From Trachythela sp. YZ-2020 (Eukaryota > Cnidaria > Anthozoa > Malacalcyonacea > Clavulariidae): a DNA stretch of 64,000 bases. The notes beneath the pieces were generated by a model, which was not told where the DNA came from, did no database searches, and saw nothing but the letters and a program-made list of their open reading frames with translations. Numbering within the stretch: the stretch's first letter is position 1; every line of letters starts with the position of its first letter. Positions 1-12,100 of this stretch are shown here, one piece after another. Position numbers and translations under genes: made by a program. The stretch spans positions 2,356,001-2,420,000 of the forward strand of contig JADLSH010000231.1 of NCBI GenBank assembly GCA_016169945.1, written 5' to 3'.

Positions 1-109
1 CCGATCCATGGTTCAATGAAGAAAATTTCTTAAGTTTTTGTCAATCTTTTCTTTTCACCTAAAATACAGTAGAAATTTATCAGTAAAGGTGATGCATGAT
101 TTCACTAGT

Positions 110-850
110 CTAAGTATATATTGCTGACACAGTACCCTGGGCAACATGCCAGACATCATAGGTGTGTTCAATTTCAGGATTTTCCTTCTCCATGTAAGCA
201 GACATTTGTGTGTGTCTATATGTCACAAGTGTGTTTATCTCTATATTGTTTTTCTCTAGGAATGAAATCAGTCTTTTCAAGGATTCCAGCTCCATAGCAT
301 TGGAGTTAACTTCAGTTGACTAGATATGGAATACCATTTCTATATTATTATTTTATAATACAGAAATTATAGACATATACATTATAGTTTTATATTTGTA
401 TAAACAAATATTGACCTTGGGTGTCAATGACAAGTTTTCTTTCCAAGTCCAATGTGCTGCCTGACCCTATGAATGTATCAACTTTCATATCAGAAGCAAT
501 TGTCACTGTGTTTACCTTGATGGTAGCCAGATTAGATTTTTGTTCTCGGTCCCAAACCTGAAAAAAAGCTAGAATAACATATGACTTGATATTATTTTCA
601 AAGCATTTAACAATCGAATCACTGTAGACGACTCCAAACCAGTACTCAGGACTCCTGCAGCGAAAAGCAAATGGAAAGTAGGCAAACGGTTAATCATCGG
701 TCCTGTTGACCATGTAAAATCATGGAATGTTGTATGTGAACAGGATATATGAATGCTGCAAGTGGAGCCAATTTGTTGTTCAGCGAAATGGTATACATGG
801 CGCCCCACATTGTAAGCACTTTGTAAAAGCATTCACAATTGCTGCTTCGA
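110..850 (-). pseudogene. Broken DDE-type transposase-like gene (possibly Kolobok-like)
   Basis: Read on the minus strand, three blocks in order resemble one family of animal transposase-like proteins. 820-600 encodes a segment with LLFAAGVLSTGLESSTV. 560-421 encodes one with IASDMKVDTFIGSGSTLDLE. 330-110 contains STEVNSNAMELESLKR and then the typical DVWHVAQG block after a degenerate TDRH-type motif (here TYRH). The blocks are separated by AT-rich non-coding sequence and change frame, so the gene is not intact. The family assignment is from memory of the NAMELE...DVWHVAK signature; the superfamily name is a guess. Confidence 0.5.
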
Positions 851-903
851 AAACCACAATTTTTATGGTTTTTCATTTGATAAAGTATAGTTTATATATT
901 TTC

Positions 904-1113
904 CTATTCTATTAAGTCGTCTTCCGCTTCAGAGTCCGCTTCAGAGTCCGCTTCAGAGTCCGCTTCAGAGTCCGCTTCAGAGTCCGCTTCAGAGTCCGCT
1001 TCAGAGTCCGCTTCAGAGTCCGCTTCAGAGTCCGCTTCAGAGTCACTTGACTCTGCGAGTGACACGAAGTCCTCATCTGAACTGTTTTTAACAAATTGAT
1101 CGCATTCATCCAA
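904..1113 (-). CDS. Acidic (DSEA)n repeat reading frame, hypothetical
   Basis: This open frame starts with a Ser/Asp-rich stretch (MDECDQFVKNSSDED), continues with ten Asp-Ser-Glu-Ala repeats and ends EDDLIE-stop. The repeat keeps frame because the DNA unit is 12 bp. It lies just upstream of the transposase-like fragment on the same strand and could be its acidic N-terminal exon. It could equally be a chance frame through a minisatellite. No known domain is visible. Confidence 0.25.
   Translation of the reverse strand: MDECDQFVKNSSDEDFVSLAESSDSEADSEADSEADSEADSEADSEADSEADSEADSEADSEAEDDLIE
926..1045. repeat. 12-bp minisatellite, 10 copies
   Basis: The unit GCTTCAGAGTCC is repeated ten times; only the last copy differs at its final base. 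The near-perfect identity suggests recent expansion. Confidence 0.95.
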
Positions 1114-1167
1114 AATATTACCATTTTCACTGTCAGTATCACAATTAGTAGTGCATTAAAATAAAAT

Positions 1168-1292
1168 GATTTAAAATATGCGTATTAAAGTATTCAAATG
1201 TTCAGTCATGCATTCGTGATTACATATCACAACAATAAAAACACGAATGCATGACTGAACATTTGAATACTTTAATACGCATATTTTAAATC
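1168..1292. repeat. Perfect 51-bp inverted repeat with 23-bp loop
   Basis: The arm at 1168-1218 is exactly reverse-complementary to 1242-1292. The arm sequence, and the flank continuing to about 1400, resemble the terminal repeats of the element at 3190-4010 (shared words ATATGCGTATT, CAGCTACATG, GATGCGCAG). This is therefore probably a fold-back derivative of the same transposon family. Confidence 0.9.
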
Positions 1293-1764
1293 ATCCAGTC
1301 ACAGCTACATGTTTTTCTTTAACTGCGATTTTTGCCCGACTCAGAACGCGTCATTTGGATGCGCAGCCGAATTTCGCGATTCGTGTATTGAACCCCACAC
1401 CTAACGTCATCAAATATATCATGCATAAATTAGCATATGGACAATATTCAAGATGGCGTACGGGATGATGAATTTAAGGTAAAATATTGGCTAATAACTC
1501 TTAATTGTGTTTTATTGACGTCAAAGAAACACAACGCCTAAGGTCTATTGATGCTATTAGAGTAAAATAGCCAATAAATTATTTTTGTTGCCATTGTCCT
1601 TTAGGTGGCCGACATATACGGCTAGTGAGCTATGAGTTTAGTTTATATATTTTAAAATTATTTGCATAGTTAAATTAAAATTATTTATATAGAAAGGTTA
1701 TATGCCAAATTAATTGTGACTTCTTATAATTGAACTAGTACTCATTCCTAAAGTTAATTATTAA

Positions 1765-2060
1765 AAATGCGCTGGTACCCCCAGTTGGGTTTGGGTGGCT
1801 TAGAATTAACTAATTGTGTTTAGTAATTAATTGAATCTATTAAAATTAGTTAGAGAAACTAGTTGAAAAATGAGCGCAAAATCAAAATGCCATTTTTGTG
1901 AATTAAATTTGAAAAATGCGCTCGTATCCCCAGTTGGGTTTGGGGTTCTGAGAATGAACTAATTGTGTTTAATAGTGAATTGAATCTACTAAAATTAGCT
2001 TGAGAAAGTAGCTGAAAAAGCAACGCAAAATGAAAATGCGCTCGTACGCCCAGTTTCTAT
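1765..2060. repeat. Diverged tandem repeat, units of about 149 and 120 bp
   Basis: Units begin at 1765, 1914 and 2034 with AAATGCGCT followed by a CCCAGTT block. They continue through a matching AACTAATTGTGTTTA and ATTGAATCTA(C/T)TAAAATTAG stretch. The third unit is truncated. No coding potential is seen. Confidence 0.7.
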
Positions 2061-2922
2061 ACTACTCCTAAATATCTCTGAACTGCAGAATGAATAGATA
2101 TTAAGCTGTGTAAAATGAATGACTGTATATCTGATACTAAATCCTTCTGATGTACATAAGCTTTAAGTACTTTTTTTCTCACCAAATGTTATTCATGTCT
2201 TTAAGATAATGGTTAGAATCAAGTGTCATCTACAGTTGACATATATGACAATGTTATAAATAAAAGTTTTATTAAATTTTTTGTGTCACTTCTGAATAAT
2301 AGGTTATACAGTGTAACTTTGGTAATACTATTTTTCTTGAATGAAGAGGTGCTAATCAAATACTATACTGCATATAATTACTACAATAATTCCCCTTCGC
2401 CAAACGATAAATTAAGATTGGGGGCAGAAGCCCTATGTCTGAAGTTTTGAGGCGCAGCTACTCTTTGTGTACGTAGGAATTTGCCGCAAATCCTTATTTC
2501 AAGCACGTTTGAGCGAACGTATTGGAGAGGGAGGCTTAAATGCAGGTAAATAGAGAGGGAGGCTTAGTGATTTAGCCAAGACGGTTCTAGCCTATCAGGA
2601 ATAATATGATATATAAAACCTTATTCAATAATGGTATACTTATTTGAGAGGGGGACGTAATATAGAAAGGGGGCGGGGGGGGTTCTTTTTTGGCCAATTT
2701 AGCTAAAACAATTTAAATAAACAGAAACAATAGTTTTACAACCAATTTATTGGCTGCCAATATAATTACTTTGCACAATATTCCATACAACAGCACAATT
2801 TCATTGTTAAAATGTCTTGATTTCGTTAAGAATATGAGTCGTATGTTAACAATATACAAAAATGTTTTTTGACTGTGATATGATTGGCTGTTACCAATAA
2901 AATTCACTCCAAACAAGAGCTA
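2061..2922. other. No gene recognised
   Basis: AT-rich sequence with short open frames only. It has a G-rich run near 2670 and no splice-supported coding or clear element ends. Confidence 0.4.
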
Positions 2923-3130
2923 GTGCAAAATTTTGTAATCGTAGTGCAAAATTTTGAATCAACGACAAAGTGCAAGATTTTGTAATTAGAGTGGAAAAAT
3001 CTGTAATCACGGTGCAAAAACTTGTAAACTATCTATATATCATGGTGCAAAAATCTATAATACAGTGCTAAAATTGTAAAAACCGGTAATCATAGTGCAG
3101 AAATTTGTAATCAAAGTGAAAAATTCAGGA
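2923..3130. repeat. Degenerate tandem repeat of about 20 bp
   Basis: About nine diverged copies of a motif like GTGCAAAATTTTGTAATCA follow one another with variable spacing. This looks like an old minisatellite. Confidence 0.65.
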
Positions 3131-3189
3131 TTAAAAATAACACGTTGCATTCTGATGCATATAATGTACTTCCTAGTAAAACTATTTCG

Positions 3190-4010
3190 CGTTCTGCGTG
3201 GGGATAAAATTTCAGTTGAATCATAACAATCATGTAGTTAAGATTGGAAGAATTAAAATATGCATATCGAAGTATTCAACTGTTCCATTTTCGTTTGAAA
3301 TGAATAAAAAGTTGCTCGAAGAACAATTAATTTCCGCACGGTTGACTCGCTTTAAATTAAAAAAATTATCCCCTACAGGGTGTCCCAAAAAAAAGGCTAC
3401 CTTTTCAAATTCAAATGAGCGTGTTAATTCAAACAACCTATTGTATTCAATTTCAAAGGGGTTTTAGTGCATGCACACACGGGTGATTAAGAATAACTTC
3501 AAGTCTGCGTTTGGAAAGCGTTCAGAAGCGTTTTGTATTTGTTTAAGTCCTGTTTAGATGTTGAATTTGCGTTGAATTTAACTTGTCAAATTTTATATGA
3601 AATGTCTGTTTGAACGCAATTAATAATCTAAAACAGGTTTTATAACTTATTCATCAATTGGAAGCTTTTCTTAATATCCCATGTGTATAAAAATGTGTGT
3701 TTTTACGCATTCGTAGTTCAAAAGCGATAATGAATTTCAAAGAACTACAATAGGTTGCTTGAATTAACATGCTAATTTGAATTTGAAAAGGTACCGAAAA
3801 GACAAAATATGCTAGTACAAATATTATTTAATAACAGTTCTATTGTGGCTATATATGAAACACAAATGAACGATTGAACAGTTGAATACTTTGATATACG
3901 CATATTTTAATTCTTCCAGTCTCAGCTACATGTTATGATTCAACTGCAATTTTACACGACGAACGTAGAATGCGTCATTTCGATGCGCAGTCGAAACTCC
4001 GAACTGGCTT
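3190..4010. mobile_element. MITE-like element with TIRs of about 100 bp and a nested inverted repeat
   Basis: 3195-3290 and the reverse complement of 3875-3975 match with scattered differences (shared CAGTTGAATCATAAC, GAAGAATTAAAATATGC, AAGTATTCAACTGTTC). Inside, 3373-3475 pairs with 3690-3795 (shared TTTCAAATTCAAAT...AACAACCTATTG). The inner left end reads CTACAGGGTGTCCCAAAAAA, similar to mariner-type termini. This suggests one inverted-repeat element inside another. Exact ends and TSD were not resolved. Confidence 0.6.
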
Positions 4011-4757
4011 ATTGATATAACAGCTCAGTGCAAGGGAAGTCCTTTATGCAAGAGCTCAAAAATTCCCTTTTTATATATACTGTTAACATCTCTGAGGCCC
4101 TATATATTAGAGGTATCGCGATACAGGATATTTAATGCCAAATTCATAGGGATACTAGGCGTGGCCAACAGGAAATGACGTCATAGATTTGGTAAAAAAA
4201 GGGTTATTTGGGCCAAACGATAAAAAATACGGGATATTTGAACAAAAAAATTACGGGACACGGGATATCCAGATCTCCCTAGTAAGGGCCTCAACATATC
4301 TCAGCTTCGAACTCAACAAAATTCTCCTTGAAGTAAATAACTTTTAAAAAGTTAGCCCATTTTAATTTGCTTAGTAACTTTGAAAAATTTCTAATGCCTA
4401 GAGTAATGGGATTGGCGAAAGGTTTTTCAAATTTGAAAAATAACGTAATGAAAATTAGGGAAATCGCAACGAATTTGGAACTCAAATGAGGCACGCTAGA
4501 CTATAGTCAATCAAGAAATGGGCTGGAAACTCGGTTAAAGTCTATAATTATTTTTGTTCATGCTCATACAAAATTGTGCACGGTGAAGACGACGAATTTT
4601 TTTGCATAATGAAGCAACCATCCAATGACATATTTTCAAAAGATTTGTGCACAATGAAGTCGTCTGAACATAAAACCGTAGCTTATTCTATAAACGCTTT
4701 GAAGTTTGCCGGGTTTCCAGACCATTTGTCGACTACTGTATAGCTTGATCAACATTA

Positions 4758-5976
4758 AGGCCATGTTACACGAGGCAATTTTTGCTGCAACTTGCAACGC
4801 AATTTCGGACAAAGAGCGATGTTAGGTAGAAGGTATATTCGCAGAGAAATTGTGAGCATGAATCTAGTCTTACTTTCGCGATATTTTTCTTACTAAACAT
4901 ACCCAGAAGGCGACAAAGAATTGAATAAGGATGAGAAATAAGAAAATAGGTGAAGTGAAACGCGGACCAGGGCCTATTTTGGCCCTTGTTTACAGGAGCT
5001 CTACATGAAGGGGTAGCCCTATCAGTAGGGCTGGTTTTCACCTCGTGTTTACAACATTAAATGGCTTCCCAAGAACTCATGTATTTTCTTACGAGGTCCA
5101 AAATCATATTTTGCCGAGCAAATTTTCGAATAAAAACCAGCAGACAATTGAATTCAATTGAATATTGTTCTAGAGCGAAATATTAAATCAAATTTTTTAC
5201 TCAGCCCTACTAGGAGGGCTAGCTTCCCTGTTGCGTTTATATGGGAAAATACCAGCCCTACTAAGCGAGATCTCGGGTAGTCAATAGCGAGATCTCGCCT
5301 AAGAGGGCTGGCCTCCTCTCATATAAACGAAAACAATGTTTAATATGGATTTGAATTGAGCACGTGGGATCTTGCCTGGGAGGCCAGCCCTTCATGTAGG
5401 GCTCATATAAACAGGGGCTTAGTGTGCAGTATTGCTCACTTCGTTGGAAAGTGTGCAGTATTGAATGTGAAAGTGTGCAGTATTGAAAATGTGAAATTCT
5501 GAGAGTATATAGCAACAAAGCACAGGCAACAAATGTTGAACATTGGCTTAGGCCACAAAGGCACGACAAAAGATAGGTGCAGGGGTTACAGTTAGTCCTG
5601 GTGTTGGGGAGATGAGTTGTCTTTTTGGCTTTTTGAAATTTGCTACCTTTCGTATTTTTATAAAATCTTTCTTCAAAATACCAGAAATGGCATTTCAGAG
5701 GCTCCAGATTTCAAAATTTCCCAGAGGAGAGACCCCGCACCTCCGTAAAATGCGGTCACACTTCCTTCCACTGCCACTGAAAATGAGCACTCCTAAATTT
5801 TCTCAAGGGGCATACCCATTCTCTGAAGTGTGCACTATTGAAAATTTCTCAGAATATGCCCTGACGCGGGCTATGTTCAATGTTTTTCTGTGCGTACATT
5901 TCTACATAACATGCATGGCTCTGTGCGGAAATTGTGTTGCAAGTTGCAGAGAAAATTGCCTGGTGTAACATGGCCT
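4758..5976. mobile_element. TTA-flanked MITE, 1.2 kb
   Basis: The left end AGGCCATGTTACACGAGGCA matches the reverse complement of the right end. Both are flanked by TTA (4755-4757 and 5977-5979). The interior has no transposase and hosts a second inverted-repeat element. A sister copy lies at 15293-16069. Confidence 0.8.
4979..5421. mobile_element. Nested inverted-repeat element (CTACATGAAGGG ends)
   Basis: The ends read GCCCTTGTTTACAGGAGCTC...CTACATGAAGGG on the left and the complementary CCCTTCATGTAGGGCTCATA on the right. The interior has short palindromes GAGATCTCG and GAGGGCTGG. A related copy lies near 30960-31440. Boundaries are approximate. Confidence 0.6.
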
Positions 5977-5990
5977 TTACAGTCATGTTA

Positions 5991-6161
5991 AGATATGTTC
6001 ACACACAGCGATTTGTCGGGCCGATTTTAGGTTTTGCTGAATATTAATGACGAATATTTTCAGTTGATGATGTCACCAGATGACGTTTGCCACGTATTTT
6101 TCAAATATCATTAACGTGCATCTGAAATCGGCCCGACAAATCGCAACGTGTGAACGTACCT
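5991..6161. mobile_element. TTA-flanked MITE, 171 bp, next to a stop codon
   Basis: The termini AGATATGTTCACAC and GTGTGAACGTACCT frame a longer inverted repeat that includes CGATTTGTCGGGCCGATTT. TTA is duplicated at 5988-5990 and 6162-6164. The element ends 10 bp beyond the stop codon of the vWA gene, so it lies in that gene's 3' UTR or immediate downstream region. Confidence 0.8.
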
Positions 6162-6171
6162 TTATACAGTT

Positions 6172-9100
6172 TCACTCCTGCATTTGGATGCCAGTTGTTC
6201 CTCGAGCTTCCTGTCCATTTCGAGCCAACGATCTCCTTACTAATCTCTCGCATTGACGTGGTGTCACCTCGTCTAAATCAGTGATATCAGCTGAGGTGAT
6301 TGCTCCTACATCTTCCTCTGGCTCTGGCTCCGCTCGGCCTTCATCCCGTATTACAGCAGCTGCTTCATTCAATGTGCCCATGAAAGATATCTCTCGTGCC
6401 AGGGCGGTGAATTCCTCTATCTCTCTTTCATTATATCTGATACGTCTTGTACGGTTGTTGTTCAGTCGCATTACTGTGTGAAGACTGTCGGCTAGTTGAT
6501 CAACGGTTGCAGTGGAATTGCCTTGAAGTTCTAAATGTATGTGATCTTGCACGTGGCCCATTAAATTTTCATTCTCGACTTCTTCATTGGTCAAAAGGAC
6601 AATAATCTAAGCGGAAAAATACAGCTTGTTCAGTTAAAGTTGTCATCTCAAGGTCAAAACTCACAACCGCGATACCTCGACATCAAAAGCAGTCACCGTT
6701 ACAGGGCAGCAGATGGTGGTCAACTTCAAAATTGTTGACTCGTACATATATAATAATAACAATAATAATAATAATAATAATGATATATTATCCACTTACA
6801 AAGGCTCTTCATCTGATAAACTACATAATTATACTAAATTTACATTATCTATTGTAAAACTCATTAATAATTCATGAAGAAAACACAAAAGAAATCATTA
6901 GCGTGAAGGAGTTTGTATATCTGATACAGAATCATGCTGATTTACATAAACTTTAAGTTCAATTTTCTTACCAAATATCATTCATTTATTTTCAATTGTT
7001 GAAGAATACGAATGTTCTCATCAAGACGTTTCACAAGCTATTTACAACATGAGCGGCCGTGTTGTATCGGATATGCAACGAAGAAAGAAAGGGCGCGCTC
7101 TTTAAGCAAGTCTTTACACAGACTGCAATACTGTTTGTAGTCTGAATAGTTTCTTATCTGGATGGGTAAGGAGTTAAATAGCTTTGCAGCTGAGTACTGA
7201 AAAGTATTTGTAGTTAAAGGAGTTACTAGTCTAGGAGTTATAGTAGATCGTAGATTTCTAGCAGTATGTACAATTTGCAATTGCAAATGATCGGGCCAGT
7301 TATCAGTATGGAAGGCTTTAAAAGCACACTTAGTAGTTCTCTGAGTTCGTGAAGAAGCAACCAGCTCAGTTTCAAAATGTTACTTTTACTGTTCACGTAG
7401 CGTTCTAGAACAAAGCTTGCAGCCAGTTATCAGTATGCAAGGCTTTAAAAGCACACTTTAGTAGAGAGTAGTCTCTGAGTTCGTGAAGAGGCAACCAACT
7501 CTAGATAAAAATCTTAACTAATCAAGATAAAAATCTTAGTCTCTTACACGGTGTATCTCTTAATGATAAAGACAAGGTGATATGGACGAAATCTTTTCAA
7601 ACTCTACAACAATTCGTCAAAGAAGTATTGAATTTATCCGATGGAGTATGGAGCTCTCCCGGCGGAGATGCGAAGCAATATAAATCTAAGGAGATTGATA
7701 TCAGATGGTATCCTGACACACAGTCAATAACATTGGCTGGGAAGCTGAAAGACGAGCTAAAGCTAAAGTTAATCTCCCTAGCTTCAATTTCAGAGCAGCT
7801 GGCAAAAACCCCCGAAGCCTCTGACCATGACGACTACAGCGACGGACATGAGAGTCATGTTGCTTCGCCTACGCATCCTGATGTTGCCTCGCCTACAAAT
7901 TCTGATACCACTGGGGTCATTGAAAACGAGGTATCTAGTCATAACAGTACTTGCTCTGTAGTTATAGAGGGTATAAAACTCGAAATGGTAATTTTGGAAA
8001 CCCGGCTACTCAATACCATAAAGGAGAATAAGTCAGACATTTGCTCGCTTAAATTTAAAGTCAAAGATCTAGAAGGTATCATCCGACTTCAGGATGACGC
8101 AATTCTGAAGCTCTCAGAAGATAATTTAATTTTAAAATCTAAATTATCCTCTTTTGAAAACTTAACTTATAAAGTAATCTGCCATGACCATGTGAACAAT
8201 GAACGTGCTAATGAGTCTGCCAGTACAACCCAGGTTAATGACCAATGTGGGTCCACGTCAAAGACCAACTGACTAATTTGAATGCCAACAATTCGAGGTT
8301 CATTGAAACTTCAACCAAGGAAAACCCCTCATTGCTTAATAGTACACGATTTCCGGATTCTCTTGTCAATCAGCGCGTGTCAATAGACCTAACAACCAAA
8401 CCGAAAGAACGGATTAACATAATGTCTAATGTAGTTAATGACCAATGCGAATCCCAGGTTAAAGACCAACCCACTAATCTGAGTACTATCAATCCAAGTT
8501 TTAATGAAATTTCAACTAATGAAAACCGCTCATTGCTCAATAGTACACAATTTCCGGATTCTCATGACAATCAGCGCGTGATAATAGACCCAACAACCGA
8601 ACCGAAAGAAGGGATTAACATAATATACAATCCACAACTTGACAACGAGAATAACTTGGACAATAATCGACACCCTAATGCAAAACACAACACCCCCTGT
8701 CCATTCCTTAGGCGCCGAGGGTGGTGCGCAAAGAAACCGATGTGATTTCAAACATCCGTATGAAGATCAGAAACATTTGGTGCCCTGTCCTTTCCTACAA
8801 AAGCGACGCTTCTGCCTTAAGGGCACTAGGTGCGATTTCTCTCATAGCGCCTCTTTTCCTAGTAGCATACAACCAATAAGGCCTATCAAAATCTATCCTA
8901 CTCCCCCGTTTTTTTACGACAATCGACAGCCTATGGTCCCTCAACAAAGGAAACACAGGCCCGGTTACAATCAAAGCGTTCAATGGCACCCCAATGGACC
9001 GGGGTTTTTCCAATTTCCCCCGAAACCGCTAATGGTAACCCCTTTATGCCCTCCCTACACCTTCCAAGTTCCCCCCTATTGCAGGACACGGTGTGCAGAA

Positions 9101-12100
9101 ACTCTGGTGTAATCCCTGTCGTCAGCGCTAATACCCACAAGATCCCTGTGAGAATTACCAACAACCGTGCAAAAACCGTCGTTAAACACATTAATAATCA
9201 TAGACAACTGAAATTAATCAGTACTTCAATACATGACCAGGCTACGATCCGAAACAACATATCAAGATTACCGAGTTTTCTTCTTATAAATGCTCGCTCA
9301 CTGTTACCCAAAATAGACGAGCTATCCCTCTTACTATCAATACATTCTATAGAGTTTATTGCTGTCACTGAAACGTGGCTCAACGATACTGTTCCTGAGC
9401 AACTAATTTACATAAATAATTACAACATTTTTCGCAATGATAGATCTTACAGCCGTGGGGTGTCTGCGCTTTCATCTCGACAAATATCCCAGCTAAAAGA
9501 AGAATGGACCTTGAAAACCCCTCTTATGAATGCTTATGGTTATGGCTACGACCCCACCGCCTCCCAAGACACCTAACTGGATTAATCTGCTGTGTCCTTT
9601 ATAACCCGCCTGATACACCAGTCAATGAGCAAAAGGAATTAACGGCCTATCTCATTGATCAAATTGACCGAGTTAGATGTACCCACCCCGACTGCGGCGT
9701 TGTCTTACTCGGTGATTTCAACAATTTAGATATCAGTGATCTCCTATGCCATCACAATCTTACGCAAATAGTTGACACCCCAACGCGTGAAGGTAACATC
9801 CTGGATCTAATTGTTACTAACCTAGAAGCCTTGTATTCTAAGCCTGTGATTATAGCACCGCTCGGCTCATCAGACCACAACATTGTTAAATGGTCCATGA
9901 AAACTAACGTTTTAAGAACAGTTAATAAAACAATTAAGAAAACCATACGTTCCTTCCCATGTCGGCACGTGCAGCTTTTGGAAGATGGTGCTGCTCACGT
10001 GAGTGGTTCTCTGATGCCGAAAGCAAAAACTCTGCGACCGCTCTAGCGTCCTCCTTTACCAACGAGTTAAATTCTGCTGTTGATAGGTTATTCCCGTCTA
10101 AGGTTATTAGAATTCATAACTCTGACAAACCATGGATGACGCCTGCTTTAAAAAAACTGATTTACCAAAGGCAAAAAGCCTTTCATTCTGGCAACCTTGA
10201 CCTCTGGCGTCACTACAGACTCAAAGTCCGAAACGACATAGGAGTGAAAAAGCGTGCATATTATACGAACAAGGTGCAACACCTAAAATTCAGTGACTCC
10301 AGAAAATGGTGGGACTGTGTCAACCAGATGTCCGGGAAAAAAAGATCTGCAACCAATAACATCAAGATCGTTAAGAATGGTACCACCCTATCTGGTAAAG
10401 ACCTCGCCCAATCACTTAACACCTATTTCTTAAGCGTGAGTAATGACCTACCACCACTGAATCCTCTCCTGTTACCTGCCTATCTCCCTGCACCTAGGCC
10501 TGTACCAAAAATTTTCCCCGACGAAGTTTGTACTAAGATGCTTAATACAAAAGTTTTCAAGTCCAGCGGCCCTGACAATATTCCTAACCGGATTATTAAG
10601 GATTTCGCGTACGAATTGGCCGAACCTGTATGTCACATCTTTAATACATCTCTGTACACCGGTGAATTCCCTAACATATGGAAAGATGCGTTAATTACAC
10701 CAATTCCCAAAGCGCCATCCGTATCCTGTGAGGAGGAGTTGCGCCCAATCTCCCTTACAGCCTGTTTGTCCAAAATTCTTGAGGACTTTGTGGTCAATTG
10801 GATGGTGGATGACGTGAAACATAAAATCAACCCGCAACAATTTGGTTGCCTCAAAGGAACCTCTACAACGTTTTGCTTGATCGACATGATCAACAATTGG
10901 CTAAGAACATTGGATGATAAATCGAGCTACCTGCGGATCGTTTTCCTCGACTTTAGTAAAGCCTTCGATCGCATCGACCATAATATCCTGGTCCCAAAGT
11001 TGCTGGCCCTTGGTGTCAGATTGTCGCTTATTCCATGGATATGCAGCTTCCTCTCAAATCGCCGTCAATCGGTAAAGATCGACAATTTCCAATCTGATTG
11101 GGGCATCATTAACGCTGGTGTCCCTCAAGGGACTAAGTTGGGCCCTATTTTATTCATAATCATGATCAACGATCTGGAACTGGCATCCTCTAGCACTGGC
11201 CATTGGAAATATGTGGACGATGTAACAATATCGGAGTCCTTAAAGAAAAATGAAGTCTCAGCCCTACAGTCTGATCTTAACACAATTGAAAGATGGACTG
11301 TTAATAACAACATGAAATTAAACGGCAAGAAATGCAAAGAAATGATAGTGAGTTTCGCCCGTACCGAGAACGACATCCCCCGGCTCCTCATTGATGGTTT
11401 GCCTCTAGACTTAGTTCCTTTATTCAAAATTTTGGGCTTAACTATGAACAATAAATTGAAATGGCAAGATAACACTGAAGCGTTAGTTAAAAAGCCTCAA
11501 AACGCTTATACATTATCCGTGTTCTACAGCGCTGTGGTCTTCCACCCAACGACCTCCTATTAGTCTATTTTTCTATGGTACGCTCTATCTTAGAATATGC
11601 CTGTCCTGTCTGGCACACCATGTTACCTAAGTGTTTGGGGGATAAAATTGAAAAAGTCCAAAAAAGAGCTTTTCGTATTATTTATCCGACGACAGATTAC
11701 GAAGATGCTGTCAAAACCGCTCAATGCAAGCGTCTTGACGACAGACGTCAAGAGTTATGTGCTAAAACTTTCAAAAAGATCTTAAAACCCGAAGCTCACC
11801 TCAACCACCTCTTACCCCCACTCCGTGAAGAATCACATGAACTAGACTTACGAAACAATTCTAACTTTACTTTAACTAAATGTAGAACTGAACGTTATAA
11901 AACTAGTTTTATTCCAGCAATGACTGCTAATTTTAATAATAAATAATTTGTAGTATTTTAACAACTGTACATATATGATATATCTATATTTATTTTATCG
12001 ATATTTATCCTTATTATGTTTTTGTAAACATATCGCAATTCACCTTCGGGTGCCAAAATGTGTTTTTTAATAAACCTTTAATAATAATAACTCAGTTTCA

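Larger units (their letters stand above)
7500..12089 (+). mobile_element. Nearly full-length LINE (CR1/L2-like group)
   Basis: Two-ORF non-LTR retrotransposon inserted into a minus-strand LINE. ORF1 covers about 7550-9112, endonuclease plus reverse transcriptase about 9113-11946, then a short 3' UTR and an AATAATAATAA tail ending near 12089. Frame changes near 8270, 8690, 9100, 9530, 10010 and a stop at 11561 show it is decayed. The 5' boundary is approximate. Confidence 0.85.

Noticed and set aside
4755..4758. TTAA (Kolobok or piggyBac type) target site for the TTA MITEs
   Set aside because: The right flanks read TTA followed by non-A bases, and the LINE-frame test at 12490-12639 supports a 3-bp duplication.
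5612..5968. 118-residue open frame
   Set aside because: Lies inside a non-coding MITE and includes its terminal repeat; no protein features.
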